Shown: positions 1 through 8,446 of the stretch, piece after piece
How the letters are laid out: the number at the start of each line of letters is the position of its first letter
How positions within the stretch are numbered: the first letter of the stretch is position 1
NCBI GenBank assembly: GCA_034435435.1
Contig: DAOTXN010000035.1
Coordinates: 1 to 58,440 of the forward strand
Source of the DNA: DAOTXN01 sp034435435
GTDB taxonomy: Bacteria > Chloroflexota > Anaerolineae > S140-20
DNA length: 58,440 bases
Direction: 5' to 3'
Program-made: the position numbers and the translations under genes
Notes under the pieces: model-generated
The model's input: the letters and a program-made list of their open reading frames with translations, nothing else
Database searches by the model: none
What the model was told of the DNA's origin: nothing

Positions 1-179
1 CCCTGTGCAAGTTGTCGTCTCATCTTGACTACGTTGGAGTATTCTGCATCACGACAATCGCGATTTGGCTTGAACAACGATTATGGCGTTTTCTGGAGTG
101 GAAGCAACTCACTATACCGTAATTTCAGATACAGGTGTGTTGTGTAATATTGATTGTACCCCAGCCGATTTTTCGCAAA

Positions 180-557
180 TTACCCATGAATCAGCGCCGG
201 CAGGCAGCGTGTGCAGGCCCATAGGCTCTGCCCCTGATAGCGAATAGGGATGAGCGGCGCACGGTCTTCGGCGGTGGCGCAGCGAAAACAACGTTGGGTG
301 ATGTAAACGCGCCCGCGCTCGTGCATCAGCGCCTCGGCCCGCGCTTCGTCAAAGGCGGGCGCCTCACGCAGTTCTACGCTCAACGCGCCGGTGGGGCAGA
401 CCGGCAGGCAGAACCCCGCGCCGTCGCACAGCGCCTCGTCCATTACGGTGGCCTTGCCATTCACCATCACGATAGCCCCCTCGGCGCATGGCGTCACGCA
501 CACACCACAACCGTTGCACAATTCCTCGTCAATCCGAACCACCTGTCGTAGCGGCAT
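180..557 (-). CDS. 4Fe-4S ferredoxin-like protein with C-terminal CxxC pair
   Basis: A 125-residue electron-transfer-type protein. It has a complete CxxCxxCxxxC motif (CNGCGVCVTPC) near residue 15 and a second ferredoxin motif, CDGAGFCLPVC, in which the expected second cysteine is Ala. That would support one 4Fe-4S cluster plus a 3Fe-4S or absent second cluster. The C-terminal third carries CFRC and CTRC, spaced like a small zinc or iron-sulfur knuckle. Two ATGs follow AGGAGG; the second (557) has the better spacing. It stands alone and is divergent from the helicase gene. Its partner is unknown; an aldehyde:ferredoxin oxidoreductase lies far away at 54.6 kb. Ferredoxins with a CxGxGxCLPxCPTGA motif are familiar in anaerobes, so the change is probably natural. 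Confidence 0.85.
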   Translation of the reverse strand: MPLRQVVRIDEELCNGCGVCVTPCAEGAIVMVNGKATVMDEALCDGAGFCLPVCPTGALSVELREAPAFDEARAEALMHERGRVYITQRCFRCATAEDRAPLIPIRYQGQSLWACTRCLPALIHG

Positions 558-714
558 CATGCCTCCTCAAAGCGATAGCGTTACAGACAGTCTAATCCAG
601 GCGTGAGCGTCTGTCTGTGACAAAAGTCGCAAGCCGCGCTCGCCCTACCCTCTCCGGCTGGCGCGGTCCCTGGCTCCATGTTACAATACGCGCCATTATA
701 CCCCAGGAGTGAAA

Positions 715-2895
715 ATGCACATCCTCGACGGACTCAACCCACAACAATGCCAGGCCGTCGCCGCGCCCGACGGCCCAATTTTGGTCCTGGCCGGGCCGGG
801 CAGCGGCAAGACCCGCGTGCTAACCCATCGCGTGGCCTATCTGGTCAAAGAACGGGACGTTTATCCCTGGCGTATCATGGCGGTCACGTTCACCAACAAG
901 GCCGCCCGTGAGATGCATGAGCGCCTGGTAGGGCTGCTGGGCGCCAGCCAGGCCGGCGAACTGACGTTGGGGACCTTTCACGCCACCTGCGCCCGCATCT
1001 TGCGCCGCGAAGCGCCCAACGTGGGCATTAGCCGCGATTACGTCATCTTTGACACCAGCGACCAAATCAACGTGGTCCAACAGGCTATCCGCGAGCTGAA
1101 CCTGGACGACAAAAAATACCGCCCGGCAGCCATCCTCGACGCCATCTCGCGGGCCAAGAACGAGCTGATCGACCCGGAGGCCTTCCAGGCTCAGAGCTAC
1201 TACGAAGAGCTCGTGCGGCGCATTTACGAACGCTATCAGGCCATCCTGCAAGCCAACAACGCCTTTGACTTTGACGACCTGATCATGGCCGTCACGCAGA
1301 TCTTGGACAAACACCCCAACATCCTCAAGCAATACCAGGAACGCTATCGCCACGTGCTGGTGGACGAGTTTCAGGACACCAACATGGCCCAGTACGTGCT
1401 GGCGCTACAACTGACCGGGCATTGGCGTAATATTTTTACAGTCGCCGATGAAGATCAATCCATATACCGATGGCGTGGGGCCGACTATCGCAACATCGCC
1501 CGTCTGCGCGATGACTTTCCCGACCTGACCCAGATCGTGTTGGAGCAGAATTATCGCTCCACCCAGACCATTCTCGACGCGGCCCGCGGCGTCATCCGCC
1601 AAAACCGCAACCGGGTGGACAAGGCGTTGTTCACCGAGCGCGGACGCGGCGTGCAGATCGTCACCTACGAGGCATACAACGACAGTGAGGAGGCCCAATA
1701 CGTCGTGGACCAGATCGTCGGGCTGCGCCAGCGCCGGGCGGCGCAATATGGCGACTGCGCGGTGATGTATCGCACCAACGCCCAGTCTCGGGCCATCGAA
1801 GATGCCTTTGTGCGAGCCGGATTGCCCTACCGACTGGTCGGCGCGACCCGTTTTTACGCCCGGCGTGAGATCAAAGACGTGCTGGCCTACCTGCGCCTGA
1901 TCCACAACCCCACCGATAGCGTCAGCCTGGCCCGCGTCATCAACACGCCGCCGCGCGGCATCGGTCAAAAGACGCTGGGCCAATTGGAGCGCATGGCCCA
2001 GGAACGCAACGTCTCGGCCTGGGAGATTCTGCGCGACCTGAAAAACACCGGCCAGGCTTTTGGAAACAGGGCCAGCAAGGCCCTGGGCGCTTTTGTATCC
2101 TTGCTGGAGGAGTGGATTCATCTGGCCGAGCGGGCCAGCGTGGTTCAATTGATGGACGCGGTGCTAGAGGGGGCGGGCTATCGCGACCATGTGCTGGACG
2201 GCACTGAAGAGGGTCGCGAGCGCTGGGACAACATCGTGGAGTTGCGGGGCGTGGCCGCCGAGTACGAGGATATGACGCTGACCGAATTTCTAGCCGACGT
2301 GGCGCTGGTTTCGGACGTGGACAACCTGAGCGACGACGTGGACGCGCCCACGCTGCTCACGCTGCACGCCGCCAAAGGGCTAGAGTTCCCGGTGGTCTTT
2401 ATCACCGGGCTGGAAGAAGGCATCTTGCCCCACCAGCGCAGCCTCGATGACCCCGAAGAAATGGCCGAGGAACGACGCCTGCTGTACGTGGGTGTGACCC
2501 GCGCCAAAGACCGGCTGTACCTGACGCGCGCCTTCCGGCGCACGTTCCGCGGCCAATCGGACGTGTCCACTCCTTCCCGCTTTCTCGACGACATCCCCGC
2601 CGAGCTGGTGCAAGGAACCCACAGCCGGACCGGCCCTCCCAAAGGGCGAACCAGCACACCGACCAACCAGCCCGACCAGAGTTCGACCTGGCGCCCATCG
2701 CCCCGTTCGAGCCACGAAACGCGCTCGCCCCAATTCCGGGCTGGCCAGCGCGTGCGGCACTCCAAATTCGGCGAGGGCATCGTCGTCGAGAGCAGGTTGC
2801 AACGCGACGACGAAGAGGTGACGGTGGTCTTTGAAGAGCACGGCATCAAGCGCCTGCTGGTCAGCTTTGCCCGGCTGGAGTTATTGGAAGAATAA
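715..2895 (+). CDS. pcrA: UvrD/PcrA-type superfamily 1A DNA helicase
   Basis: ATP-dependent 3'-5' DNA helicase of repair and replication-fork processing. Visible motifs in order: Walker A GPGSGKT (about residue 28), motif II VDEFQDTN, motif III DEDQSIYRWRGA, motif IV EQNYRS, motif V TLHAAKGLEF and motif VI LLYVGVTRAKDRL. The C-terminus, after a low-complexity linker, has the Tudor-like PcrA tail (GQRVRHSKFGEGIVV) known to contact RNA polymerase in relatives. About 727 residues is the usual PcrA length. A GTG at 709 directly abuts AGGAG (704-708), so ATG 715 with 6-nt spacing is the better start. An interspersed repeat separates it from the next gene. Confidence 0.95.
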   Translation: MHILDGLNPQQCQAVAAPDGPILVLAGPGSGKTRVLTHRVAYLVKERDVYPWRIMAVTFTNKAAREMHERLVGLLGASQAGELTLGTFHATCARILRREAPNVGISRDYVIFDTSDQINVVQQAIRELNLDDKKYRPAAILDAISRAKNELIDPEAFQAQSYYEELVRRIYERYQAILQANNAFDFDDLIMAVTQILDKHPNILKQYQERYRHVLVDEFQDTNMAQYVLALQLTGHWRNIFTVADEDQSIYRWRGADYRNIARLRDDFPDLTQIVLEQNYRSTQTILDAARGVIRQNRNRVDKALFTERGRGVQIVTYEAYNDSEEAQYVVDQIVGLRQRRAAQYGDCAVMYRTNAQSRAIEDAFVRAGLPYRLVGATRFYARREIKDVLAYLRLIHNPTDSVSLARVINTPPRGIGQKTLGQLERMAQERNVSAWEILRDLKNTGQAFGNRASKALGAFVSLLEEWIHLAERASVVQLMDAVLEGAGYRDHVLDGTEEGRERWDNIVELRGVAAEYEDMTLTEFLADVALVSDVDNLSDDVDAPTLLTLHAAKGLEFPVVFITGLEEGILPHQRSLDDPEEMAEERRLLYVGVTRAKDRLYLTRAFRRTFRGQSDVSTPSRFLDDIPAELVQGTHSRTGPPKGRTSTPTNQPDQSSTWRPSPRSSHETRSPQFRAGQRVRHSKFGEGIVVESRLQRDDEEVTVVFEEHGIKRLLVSFARLELLEE

Positions 2896-2897
2896 AA

Positions 2898-2958
2898 GGA
2901 CACGGATGAACACGGATAAACACTGATTCTTCCTGATTGAACAGCGCAATCTGTGTCC
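2898..2958. repeat. Interspersed repeat with short terminal inverted repeats
   Basis: The sequence between the helicase stop and the peptidase start begins GGACACGGAT (2898-2907) and ends ATCTGTGTCC (2949-2958), a 10-nt inverted repeat with one mismatch. It contains the internal direct repeat ACACGGAT. Sequences of the form ACACGGATGAACACGGAT are, from memory, frequent interspersed elements in environmental bacteria. It may also fold as a hairpin between the two genes. It looks non-coding. Confidence 0.55.
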
Positions 2959-2974
2959 CTGTGAGGTGAACAAG

Positions 2975-4168
2975 ATGACTGAGACGAACGCAATCGTGGA
3001 ACGCTGGATGGCGCACATCCGGGCGCTGGCGGTCGAGATCGGCCCGCGCGGCTCGACCACGCCCGCCGAGGCGCGGGCCGCCGAATATGTACGGGGCGTC
3101 CTGGCCGACCTGGACGCCAAGCCGCGCGTCGAGTCGTTCACCAGCGCCAAATCGGGTTGGCTGCCCTACGCGCTGGTGACGTTCATCAGTCTGCTCGGAT
3201 TGACGGTCTATACACTCCATCCTCCACTGACGCGCTGGATCGGTTTATCGCTCGCGCTGTTTGCGTTCGTGTGCGGTTTTTTGGAACTCAACCTGATCCC
3301 CAACCCGATCCGCTGGCTGCTGCCCAAAGCTCAAAGCCAGAATGTGCATGGTGTGATCGAGCCGGCGGGCCAGGCGACGCAGGACGTGCTGCTGGTGGGC
3401 CACCTGGACACGCACCGCACGCCGCTAACCCACCGCACGAACGCCGGGCTGGCGTTTTACGAGGGGATGGTCAAGCTGGGGTTTATCAGTCTCGTGCTTC
3501 TGGCGGCGCTGTATCTGATCGGAGCCGTCTCCGCTTGGGAGTGGGCCTGGCCGGTCTCGCTGGCGCCGGGGGCGTTCGTGCTGATTACCTTTTTCGTCAC
3601 CGCCCACGTGGATTTCACGCCTTTTACCCCCGGGGCCAGCGACAATGCCTCAGGCGTGGGGCTGGCGCTGGCGCTGGCCGAACGGGCCAAGCGCGAACCG
3701 TTGCGCCACACCCGGTTGTGGGCCGTGGCCGTGGGCTGCGAAGAAGTCGGGATGTATGGCTCGAGCGCGTTTTACCAGCGCCACGCCGGCGATCTGGCCG
3801 ACGCATCTATCATCACGCTCGACAACTTGGGAGTGGCCGGTCCGGCCTGGATTTTGCACGAAGGGCTAAACATCCAGTTCTACAGCCACCCCGACCTGAT
3901 CGCCCTGGCCGAGCAAATCGCCGCCGACGCGCCCGAGCTGGGCGCCTTTGCCCAGAAATGGGACGTGGCCTACACCGACAGCGCCCCGGCCATCCGGGCC
4001 GGCCTCAAGACCATCACGCTGCTGGGCGTGACGCCGCAGAAAAAGCTGCCCTATTGGCACGTGAGCGCGGACACCATAGACAAGCTGCGCCCGGACGTGC
4101 TGGCCAACACGGCCGAGTTTGCCTGGCGGCTGGTGCGGGCGGTGGACGAAGGAGGCGACCAAAGATGA
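2975..4168 (+). CDS. M28-family zinc peptidase with internal membrane segments
   Basis: Putative aminopeptidase-type metalloprotease. Zinc-site motifs: GHLDTH (about residues 141-146), the ASDNASG aspartate, CEEVG with the catalytic and binding glutamates, and a late His in PYWH. About four hydrophobic segments, two before the first zinc motif and two between the first and second motifs, suggest a membrane-embedded enzyme, unlike soluble M28 peptidases. ATG 2975 is preferred over GTG 2966 because GAGGTG at 2963-2968 is then a ribosome binding site at 6-nt spacing. The stop overlaps the next start (ATGA), so the two are probably translationally coupled. Substrate unknown. Confidence 0.85.
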   Translation: MTETNAIVERWMAHIRALAVEIGPRGSTTPAEARAAEYVRGVLADLDAKPRVESFTSAKSGWLPYALVTFISLLGLTVYTLHPPLTRWIGLSLALFAFVCGFLELNLIPNPIRWLLPKAQSQNVHGVIEPAGQATQDVLLVGHLDTHRTPLTHRTNAGLAFYEGMVKLGFISLVLLAALYLIGAVSAWEWAWPVSLAPGAFVLITFFVTAHVDFTPFTPGASDNASGVGLALALAERAKREPLRHTRLWAVAVGCEEVGMYGSSAFYQRHAGDLADASIITLDNLGVAGPAWILHEGLNIQFYSHPDLIALAEQIAADAPELGAFAQKWDVAYTDSAPAIRAGLKTITLLGVTPQKKLPYWHVSADTIDKLRPDVLANTAEFAWRLVRAVDEGGDQR

Positions 4169-4881
4169 CACAGACTGTCTATCGCATCGGCCTGGAAAAC
4201 GGCAGCGAAGGGCGCTCGCAGGCGTGGGTTCTGGAGCATCCCGGCTGTTTCGCCTACGGCCCGGAAGGCGACGCCGCGCTACGAGCCGTCCCCCAGGCCA
4301 TCCGGGACTATGGCGAGTGGATCGCCCGGCGCAGCGGCGAGCGCTGGCTGCCCGACGACCCGTTCGAGGTCGAGCTGGCGGATACCTGGCAAGTGTACAG
4401 CATCAACGAGTCGTTTCAGCGGGTGGACGAGGGATACGAGGTCAACGCCTGGTTTTTGGACGATTGGCGGCCCTTGACGGCGGACGAGGTCGGGCGCGGC
4501 CGCAAGCTGCTGGAATGGAGCCGAGAAGACTTGCTGGCCGCCGTCGCGGGTTTGAGCGAGGAAGCATTAGACCTGCGCCTGCCCGACCAGCGCTGGAGTA
4601 TCCGGGGCGTGCTGGGGCACGTTGGTGGGGCCGAGTGGTGGTACCTGGACCGGCTGGGCTTGGCCTTTCCGCGCGCGCTGGTTCCTCAAGACCCCTTTGA
4701 GCGCCTGCGGGTCGTGCGGGTACACCTGAACGACGTGCTGCCGGGTCTGACCGGCTCGCGCCAAGTGCTGGGAACGGATGGAGAATTCTGGAGCCCGCGC
4801 AAGCTGCTGCGCCGCGCCGTCTGGCACGAGCGCGATCACACCGGGCACATCTGGCAACTGCGGGAGGCCGGCGGTTTTTAG
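4165..4881 (+). CDS. DinB/YfiT-like four-helix protein with HicB-like N-terminus
   Basis: A 238-residue protein overlapping the peptidase stop by ATGA. The first 60 residues resemble the small HicB/UPF0150 fold by eye (weak). The C-terminal half is DinB-like: a histidine in GHVGGAEWWY and the HxxxH pair in WHERDHTGH, which in DinB proteins form a metal site used by thiol-dependent transferases or of unknown function. A longer reading frame continues upstream through the peptidase gene in another frame and is a shadow. The TAG stop is followed in the same frame by a TPR-like remnant. Confidence 0.75.
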   Translation: MTQTVYRIGLENGSEGRSQAWVLEHPGCFAYGPEGDAALRAVPQAIRDYGEWIARRSGERWLPDDPFEVELADTWQVYSINESFQRVDEGYEVNAWFLDDWRPLTADEVGRGRKLLEWSREDLLAAVAGLSEEALDLRLPDQRWSIRGVLGHVGGAEWWYLDRLGLAFPRALVPQDPFERLRVVRVHLNDVLPGLTGSRQVLGTDGEFWSPRKLLRRAVWHERDHTGHIWQLREAGGF

Positions 4882-5064
4882 CCAGTCTCACAGCGACACG
4901 CGCTGGCGGTGGGAGACGAGCGGGTGAAAGACTTTTATCCATCGCTCTATTGGAGCCTGGGGCGCGCATACGAGGTGCTGGGCGATCAGGCGCAGGCGCG
5001 AAAATACTACGCCCTGGCTGCCGCGCTGGGCGCTGTGCATCACGAGGGTGGGCCGCTCGATTAG
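4882..5064 (+). pseudogene. C-terminal remnant of a TPR protein
   Basis: Immediately after the DinB-like stop, the same frame stays open for 60 codons and ends with TAG at 5062. It contains DFYPSLYWSLGRAYEVLGD followed by QAQARKYYALAAALG, a recognisable TPR helix pair of the kind that ends longer TPR proteins. No start codon with a ribosome binding site is seen, so it is a leftover 3' end rather than a gene. It could be made only by read-through of TAG. The neighbouring response regulator on the other strand is also truncated, suggesting a rearrangement junction near 5064-5078. Confidence 0.6.
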
Positions 5065-5077
5065 CGGGGATAGACAA

Positions 5078-5524
5078 TTAGGCTGAACAGGGGAAGGTCA
5101 GCTCGACACACTCGTCATCCCGGAAAAACGGGCGCGACCCCTGCCGGGAAAATTCGACGCGCCGCAGCACGGCCTGGATGCGGGCCACCAATTCATCCAC
5201 TCGAAACGGCTTGCTCACATAGTCGTCGGCGCCCGCACACAGCCCGCTGATCTTGTCGGCCTGCCCCGACAGCGCGCTGAGCATGATAATCGGGGCCGTC
5301 GAGAAGCGCCGGATGCGCCGGCAAGTCTCAAAACCGTCTATGCCGGGCATACAAATGTCCAACAGGATCAGGTCCGGCTCGTCCAAGAGCGCGCATTCGA
5401 CCGCCGTCGCGCCGTCGCACGCCATAGACACAGCATAGCCATGAGCTTCCAGCCTGGTCTTTGACAGCCACAGGCAGCCGGGATCGTCGTCGACCATCAA
5501 AATGTGTGCGGCGCCCTTGTTCAT
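5078..5524 (-). CDS. Response regulator with intact receiver and truncated output domain
   Basis: A 148-residue protein with a CheY-like receiver: acidic pair D12/D13, phospho-acceptor D56 in LILLDICMPGIDG, switch Ser83 and K105 in DDYVSKPF. The receiver ends near residue 122. What follows (RPFFRDDECVELTF) looks like the first strands of an OmpR-type winged helix before a premature end, so DNA binding is unlikely. No cognate kinase is adjacent. It may act as a stand-alone receiver or be decaying. It faces the TPR remnant tail to tail. Confidence 0.85.
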   Translation of the reverse strand: MNKGAAHILMVDDDPGCLWLSKTRLEAHGYAVSMACDGATAVECALLDEPDLILLDICMPGIDGFETCRRIRRFSTAPIIMLSALSGQADKISGLCAGADDYVSKPFRVDELVARIQAVLRRVEFSRQGSRPFFRDDECVELTFPCSA

Positions 5525-5598
5525 ACCGGCCCTCCCTTCACATCCAGCGGCGGCGTCGCCCTGATTGATCCACCATGAACCTTATGACGTTGCGAACA

Positions 5599-5658
5599 CC
5601 CCAAACCATACGCGGCTTTTTAAAGCAACGCTCATCAGATCGGCCGTATGGTTTGGGG
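5599..5658. promoter_or_regulatory. 14-bp perfect inverted repeat upstream of the sigma-factor gene
   Basis: CCCCAAACCATACG (5599-5612) and its exact reverse complement (5645-5658) are separated by 32 nt, just before the ECF sigma factor gene. The intervening DNA contains a TTTTTAAA tract. It could be an operator for autoregulation, a leader hairpin, or a terminator-like barrier for the divergent response regulator gene. Function is inferred only from position. Confidence 0.6.
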
Positions 5659-5696
5659 CTGTCTTGCGTCATAGTCATTGGGAGAGCAAAACACAC

Positions 5697-6233
5697 GTGA
5701 CCGACGAGCACATCCTGTTGGAGCGTGCGAAACAATGCGATCAGGCCGCCTGGGCCGAATTGTACGAGCGCTATGCCCCCAATATTTATCGCTACATCTA
5801 CCGGCGCATCGGAGACGCTCAACTGGCCGAAGATCTGACGGGGGATGCCTTTGTACGGGTGTTGCGGGCGATCCAGGCGGAACACTTTTGGCATACCTCA
5901 TTCCAGAGCTGGCTGTATCGCATTGCGCACAATCTGGTCGTGGATTTTTACCGCCGCCAACCTGCGATGCAGGATTGGCAATTGGATGAGGGGCTGGTGG
6001 CTGCCTATGACGACCTAGACTCTGTGTTGACAGAGCGGCTCTCCCATCGCCGTCTGCGCGCCGCCATCAGCCGCCTCACACCCGACCAACAGCAGGTACT
6101 CACCTTGCGCTTTGGTGAGGGTTTGCCGGCTCGCCAAGTCGCAGAGATCTTGGACAAGAGCGTCGGCGCTGTTGAAGCCTTGCAACATCGGGCGCTGACT
6201 GCCCTGCGCCGCGTTTTGGAGGATCCCGGATGA
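5697..6233 (+). CDS. ECF-family RNA polymerase sigma factor
   Basis: A 178-residue sigma-70 family protein of the ECF type. Region 2 includes ELYERYAPNIYRYIYRRIG with the following AEDLTGDAFVRVL segment. Region 4 includes LTPDQQQVLTLRFGEGL followed by a helix-turn-helix (ARQVAEILDKSVGAVEAL). The frame is open from 5565, but the natural start is GTG 5697, with GGGAGAG at 5680-5686, because family homology begins there. Its stop overlaps the next gene's start (ATGA), so sigma and membrane partner are coupled. That is typical of a sigma factor with its regulator. Confidence 0.9.
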   Translation: MTDEHILLERAKQCDQAAWAELYERYAPNIYRYIYRRIGDAQLAEDLTGDAFVRVLRAIQAEHFWHTSFQSWLYRIAHNLVVDFYRRQPAMQDWQLDEGLVAAYDDLDSVLTERLSHRRLRAAISRLTPDQQQVLTLRFGEGLPARQVAEILDKSVGAVEALQHRALTALRRVLEDPG

Positions 6234-7453
6234 CATCTGAAATCCCGTTGGAACAGGCCTTGGAACGTTGTCTGGCAGAACTCGATCGCGACGGCGATAT
6301 TGAGACCGCTCTGCGCCGCTTCCCCCAATACGCCGGGCAGTTACGTTCGCTGCTCGAACTGGCCCAGGCCACCCGTCAGACTTTGGCCAGCGTACCCGCA
6401 GCGCCGGGCGGGTTGGTCGCCGGGCGAGCGCGCTTGTTGGCTGCCGTCGAGCAGCAACGCGCCGCAGGCCATCCGACAACGGCTCAAACCACAAGCGCGT
6501 CCCGCCGCCGGCCCAAGCTCGTGACCAAATTCGCCGCCGCGCTGCTCGCTGCCGCGCTGTGTTTTGTCCTCTTGGGCAGCGGCGTCATCTGGGCCGCCCA
6601 AAGCGCCCTTCCGGGCGACTTGTTGTATGTGGTCAAGCTGGCGACAGAAGACGCGCGCTTGGCATGGACCTCCGCGCCGAGCGACCGGGTAGACCTGGCG
6701 TTGGATTTTGTCCAGGAGCGGGCCGACGAGATGCGGGCGCTGGTCGCCGCCGACCGGCCAATCCCGCAACAAACCGTTGCACGCATGGAGCGACACCTCG
6801 AGCGGGCGCTGATCGAAACGGCCTCGACCTCAGACGCGCAAATGACCAGCCTGCTCACGCAGGTCAGCGCGCGCGCCCACGCGCAAGAGCAGCAACTGGA
6901 ACGGGTCCGGGCGACCGCGCCTCCGCAAGCTCAAGCGCGGCTGGAACAGGCCGTGCAGGCGGCGCAACAAGGCGCACAAGCGGCCGCGCGCGGCCTGGCT
7001 GACCCTGAGACCTTCCGCCGGCAATACCGCCAGGGACAAAAGATCGTCCAACCAACTGACGTGCCAGACCTGATCACCGCAACTCCTGAACCTTCTCAGA
7101 CGCCGTCTATAGAACCCACCCAGCGACCCAACCAGGAACAAAATCAAGGCGCTACGCCTGAGCCGGGCCAAGAGCACAACCAAAATCGAGAACAAGAGCA
7201 GAACCAGGAAGCAACCATTGAACCAAGCCAGGAGCAACGGCACAACAGCACTGCCACGCCATCCGGCGCATCCCCTACACCCTCTCTAGAACCACAGCCA
7301 ACAGACACACCTCCTGATCCAAAGGCCACTCCTACTCCGCACAACACGCCAGCCGGACCACATGCCACAGACGCTCTGCCGGGCCCATCTCCCGGTCAGG
7401 ATCAGGGCCACGGAGATCAAACGCCAGCTCCTCCAGGGCCAGGAAACGAATGA
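6230..7453 (+). CDS. DUF5667-type membrane protein, probable anti-sigma regulator
   Basis: A 407-residue protein. Residues 1-82 form a cytosolic helical region, followed by one transmembrane segment (about 98-122). The DUF5667-like stretch starting ALPGDLLYVVKLATEDARLA follows, then Gln/Ala-rich coiled-coil helices. The last 130 residues are a Pro/Thr/Glu/Gln-rich low-complexity tail with repeated NQE and PEPSQ-like units. Translational coupling to the sigma factor argues that it senses an envelope signal and controls sigma activity. I see no RsgI or zinc anti-sigma motif, so the role is inferred. A terminator follows. Confidence 0.75.
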   Translation: MTSEIPLEQALERCLAELDRDGDIETALRRFPQYAGQLRSLLELAQATRQTLASVPAAPGGLVAGRARLLAAVEQQRAAGHPTTAQTTSASRRRPKLVTKFAAALLAAALCFVLLGSGVIWAAQSALPGDLLYVVKLATEDARLAWTSAPSDRVDLALDFVQERADEMRALVAADRPIPQQTVARMERHLERALIETASTSDAQMTSLLTQVSARAHAQEQQLERVRATAPPQAQARLEQAVQAAQQGAQAAARGLADPETFRRQYRQGQKIVQPTDVPDLITATPEPSQTPSIEPTQRPNQEQNQGATPEPGQEHNQNREQEQNQEATIEPSQEQRHNSTATPSGASPTPSLEPQPTDTPPDPKATPTPHNTPAGPHATDALPGPSPGQDQGHGDQTPAPPGPGNE

Positions 7454-7470
7454 AGCTTGGTCGGCGCAGC

Positions 7471-7512
7471 AGCTCCCGCTGGATACTTTCCTAACGGGAG
7501 CTTTGTTTTTGT
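7471..7512 (+). terminator. Rho-independent terminator after the sigma operon
   Basis: AGCTCCCG (7471-7478) pairs with CGGGAGCT (7495-7502), followed by a TTTGTTTTTG tract. It lies 18 nt after the DUF5667 stop and ends the sigma operon. Confidence 0.8.
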
Positions 7513-7539
7513 TGCACTTGGGGGTAAATCCGTTATACT
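7512..7539 (+). promoter_or_regulatory. Sigma-70-like promoter for the secreted protein gene
   Basis: TTGCAC (7512-7517), a 16-nt spacer and TATACT (7534-7539). It overlaps the T-tract of the preceding terminator and serves the gene starting at 7606. Confidence 0.6.
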
Positions 7540-7605
7540 TGGTATGCCAGTCCCTTTTCACCTGTCAGCGCAAAAGGTGAAAACGAGTGGTTCAGGAGGA
7601 ACGAG

Positions 7606-8433
7606 ATGAAAAAGTTAGGTTTGACGCTGGTTTTGATTCTGACGAGCTGGACGCTGCTCAATACAACGATTGGGGCCGGTCCCATCGGGCCGGCCGAAAA
7701 GCTGCCCAACGTGCCCGCATCCGAGCCTGTCTCGTCATCTACCGCAGGTAAATGGTATCTACGCAACGGAGCCTTTGACGGCCTGTGGGAGGGCGACATG
7801 CCGCAAGCGTGGCAGGTGTATCGCGGCGACGCCGACGCTTACGGCTCATTAGATTTCCTCAGCCCCGACGGCAGCGGGCCGGTGATAGACAATGCCTTTG
7901 TATTTCAAATCGTCAACAATGAAGTCAAGGGCAATCGCAATGCCTATCTGTATCAGGAAATCACATTGCCTTCCGGCGACTATTGGCTGAGCGTCAGCTC
8001 GACCGTCTATGGCTACGGGACGGGTATTCGTGACACGGCCGGCGACCAGGCGTTGGCCTACAACTATATGACCTACTATGCCCTGGTCCCCAGGACGAGC
8101 GCCATGACCGATGGGAGCTTTACCCCGGCCCAGGTGCCGGCCCAGGCGTGGAAAGAGTTGTGGCCCTGGTCGAACGTGTGCAGCGAACAGCTTAAAGGCT
8201 GGGGCGTCAACGACAAATGGAGCGACTGCGACTATGTCAAACGGGCCGAGACGGTGAGCGTGACCGGCGGCGACTATGTGTTCATCCTGCGCGCCCAGCT
8301 CAAATGGCCCGACTGGCGCGCCTATGCCTATTACATCTTTGACGACATTCAAGTGATCGACGCGACGCCTCGGGCCAACAATTGGAGCGCTTGCGTCACC
8401 TCTTACTGCCTGGAAGGATTGGTCAAGCGTTAA
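7606..8433 (+). CDS. Secreted protein of unknown function
   Basis: 275 residues starting with a clear signal peptide (MKKLGLTLVLILTSW, cleavage around residue 24), after an AGGAGG ribosome binding site at 7-nt spacing. The mature part is rich in Trp, Tyr and Asp (for example NGAFDGLWEGDMPQAW and a closing VFILRAQLKWPDW...YYIFDDIQV). This is reminiscent of a beta-sandwich, carbohydrate-binding-like domain with two possible disulfide pairs (Cys near residues 193, 206, 264 and 269). No catalytic motif is visible. It has its own promoter and is convergent with the TPR gene. Confidence 0.7.
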   Translation: MKKLGLTLVLILTSWTLLNTTIGAGPIGPAEKLPNVPASEPVSSSTAGKWYLRNGAFDGLWEGDMPQAWQVYRGDADAYGSLDFLSPDGSGPVIDNAFVFQIVNNEVKGNRNAYLYQEITLPSGDYWLSVSSTVYGYGTGIRDTAGDQALAYNYMTYYALVPRTSAMTDGSFTPAQVPAQAWKELWPWSNVCSEQLKGWGVNDKWSDCDYVKRAETVSVTGGDYVFILRAQLKWPDWRAYAYYIFDDIQVIDATPRANNWSACVTSYCLEGLVKR

Positions 8434-8446
8434 AAAGCAGGCGGCG

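Noticed and set aside
1..179. RNA gene or promoter in the first 179 bases
   Set aside because: No tRNA or rRNA fold or conserved motif was recognised; it appears to be ordinary spacer or the edge of a neighbouring locus.
3157..4164. An N-terminal extension of the DinB-like frame through the peptidase gene
   Set aside because: The stretch is a shifted frame of the M28 coding sequence with random Arg/Gly/Pro content; ATG 4165 is coupled to the stop.
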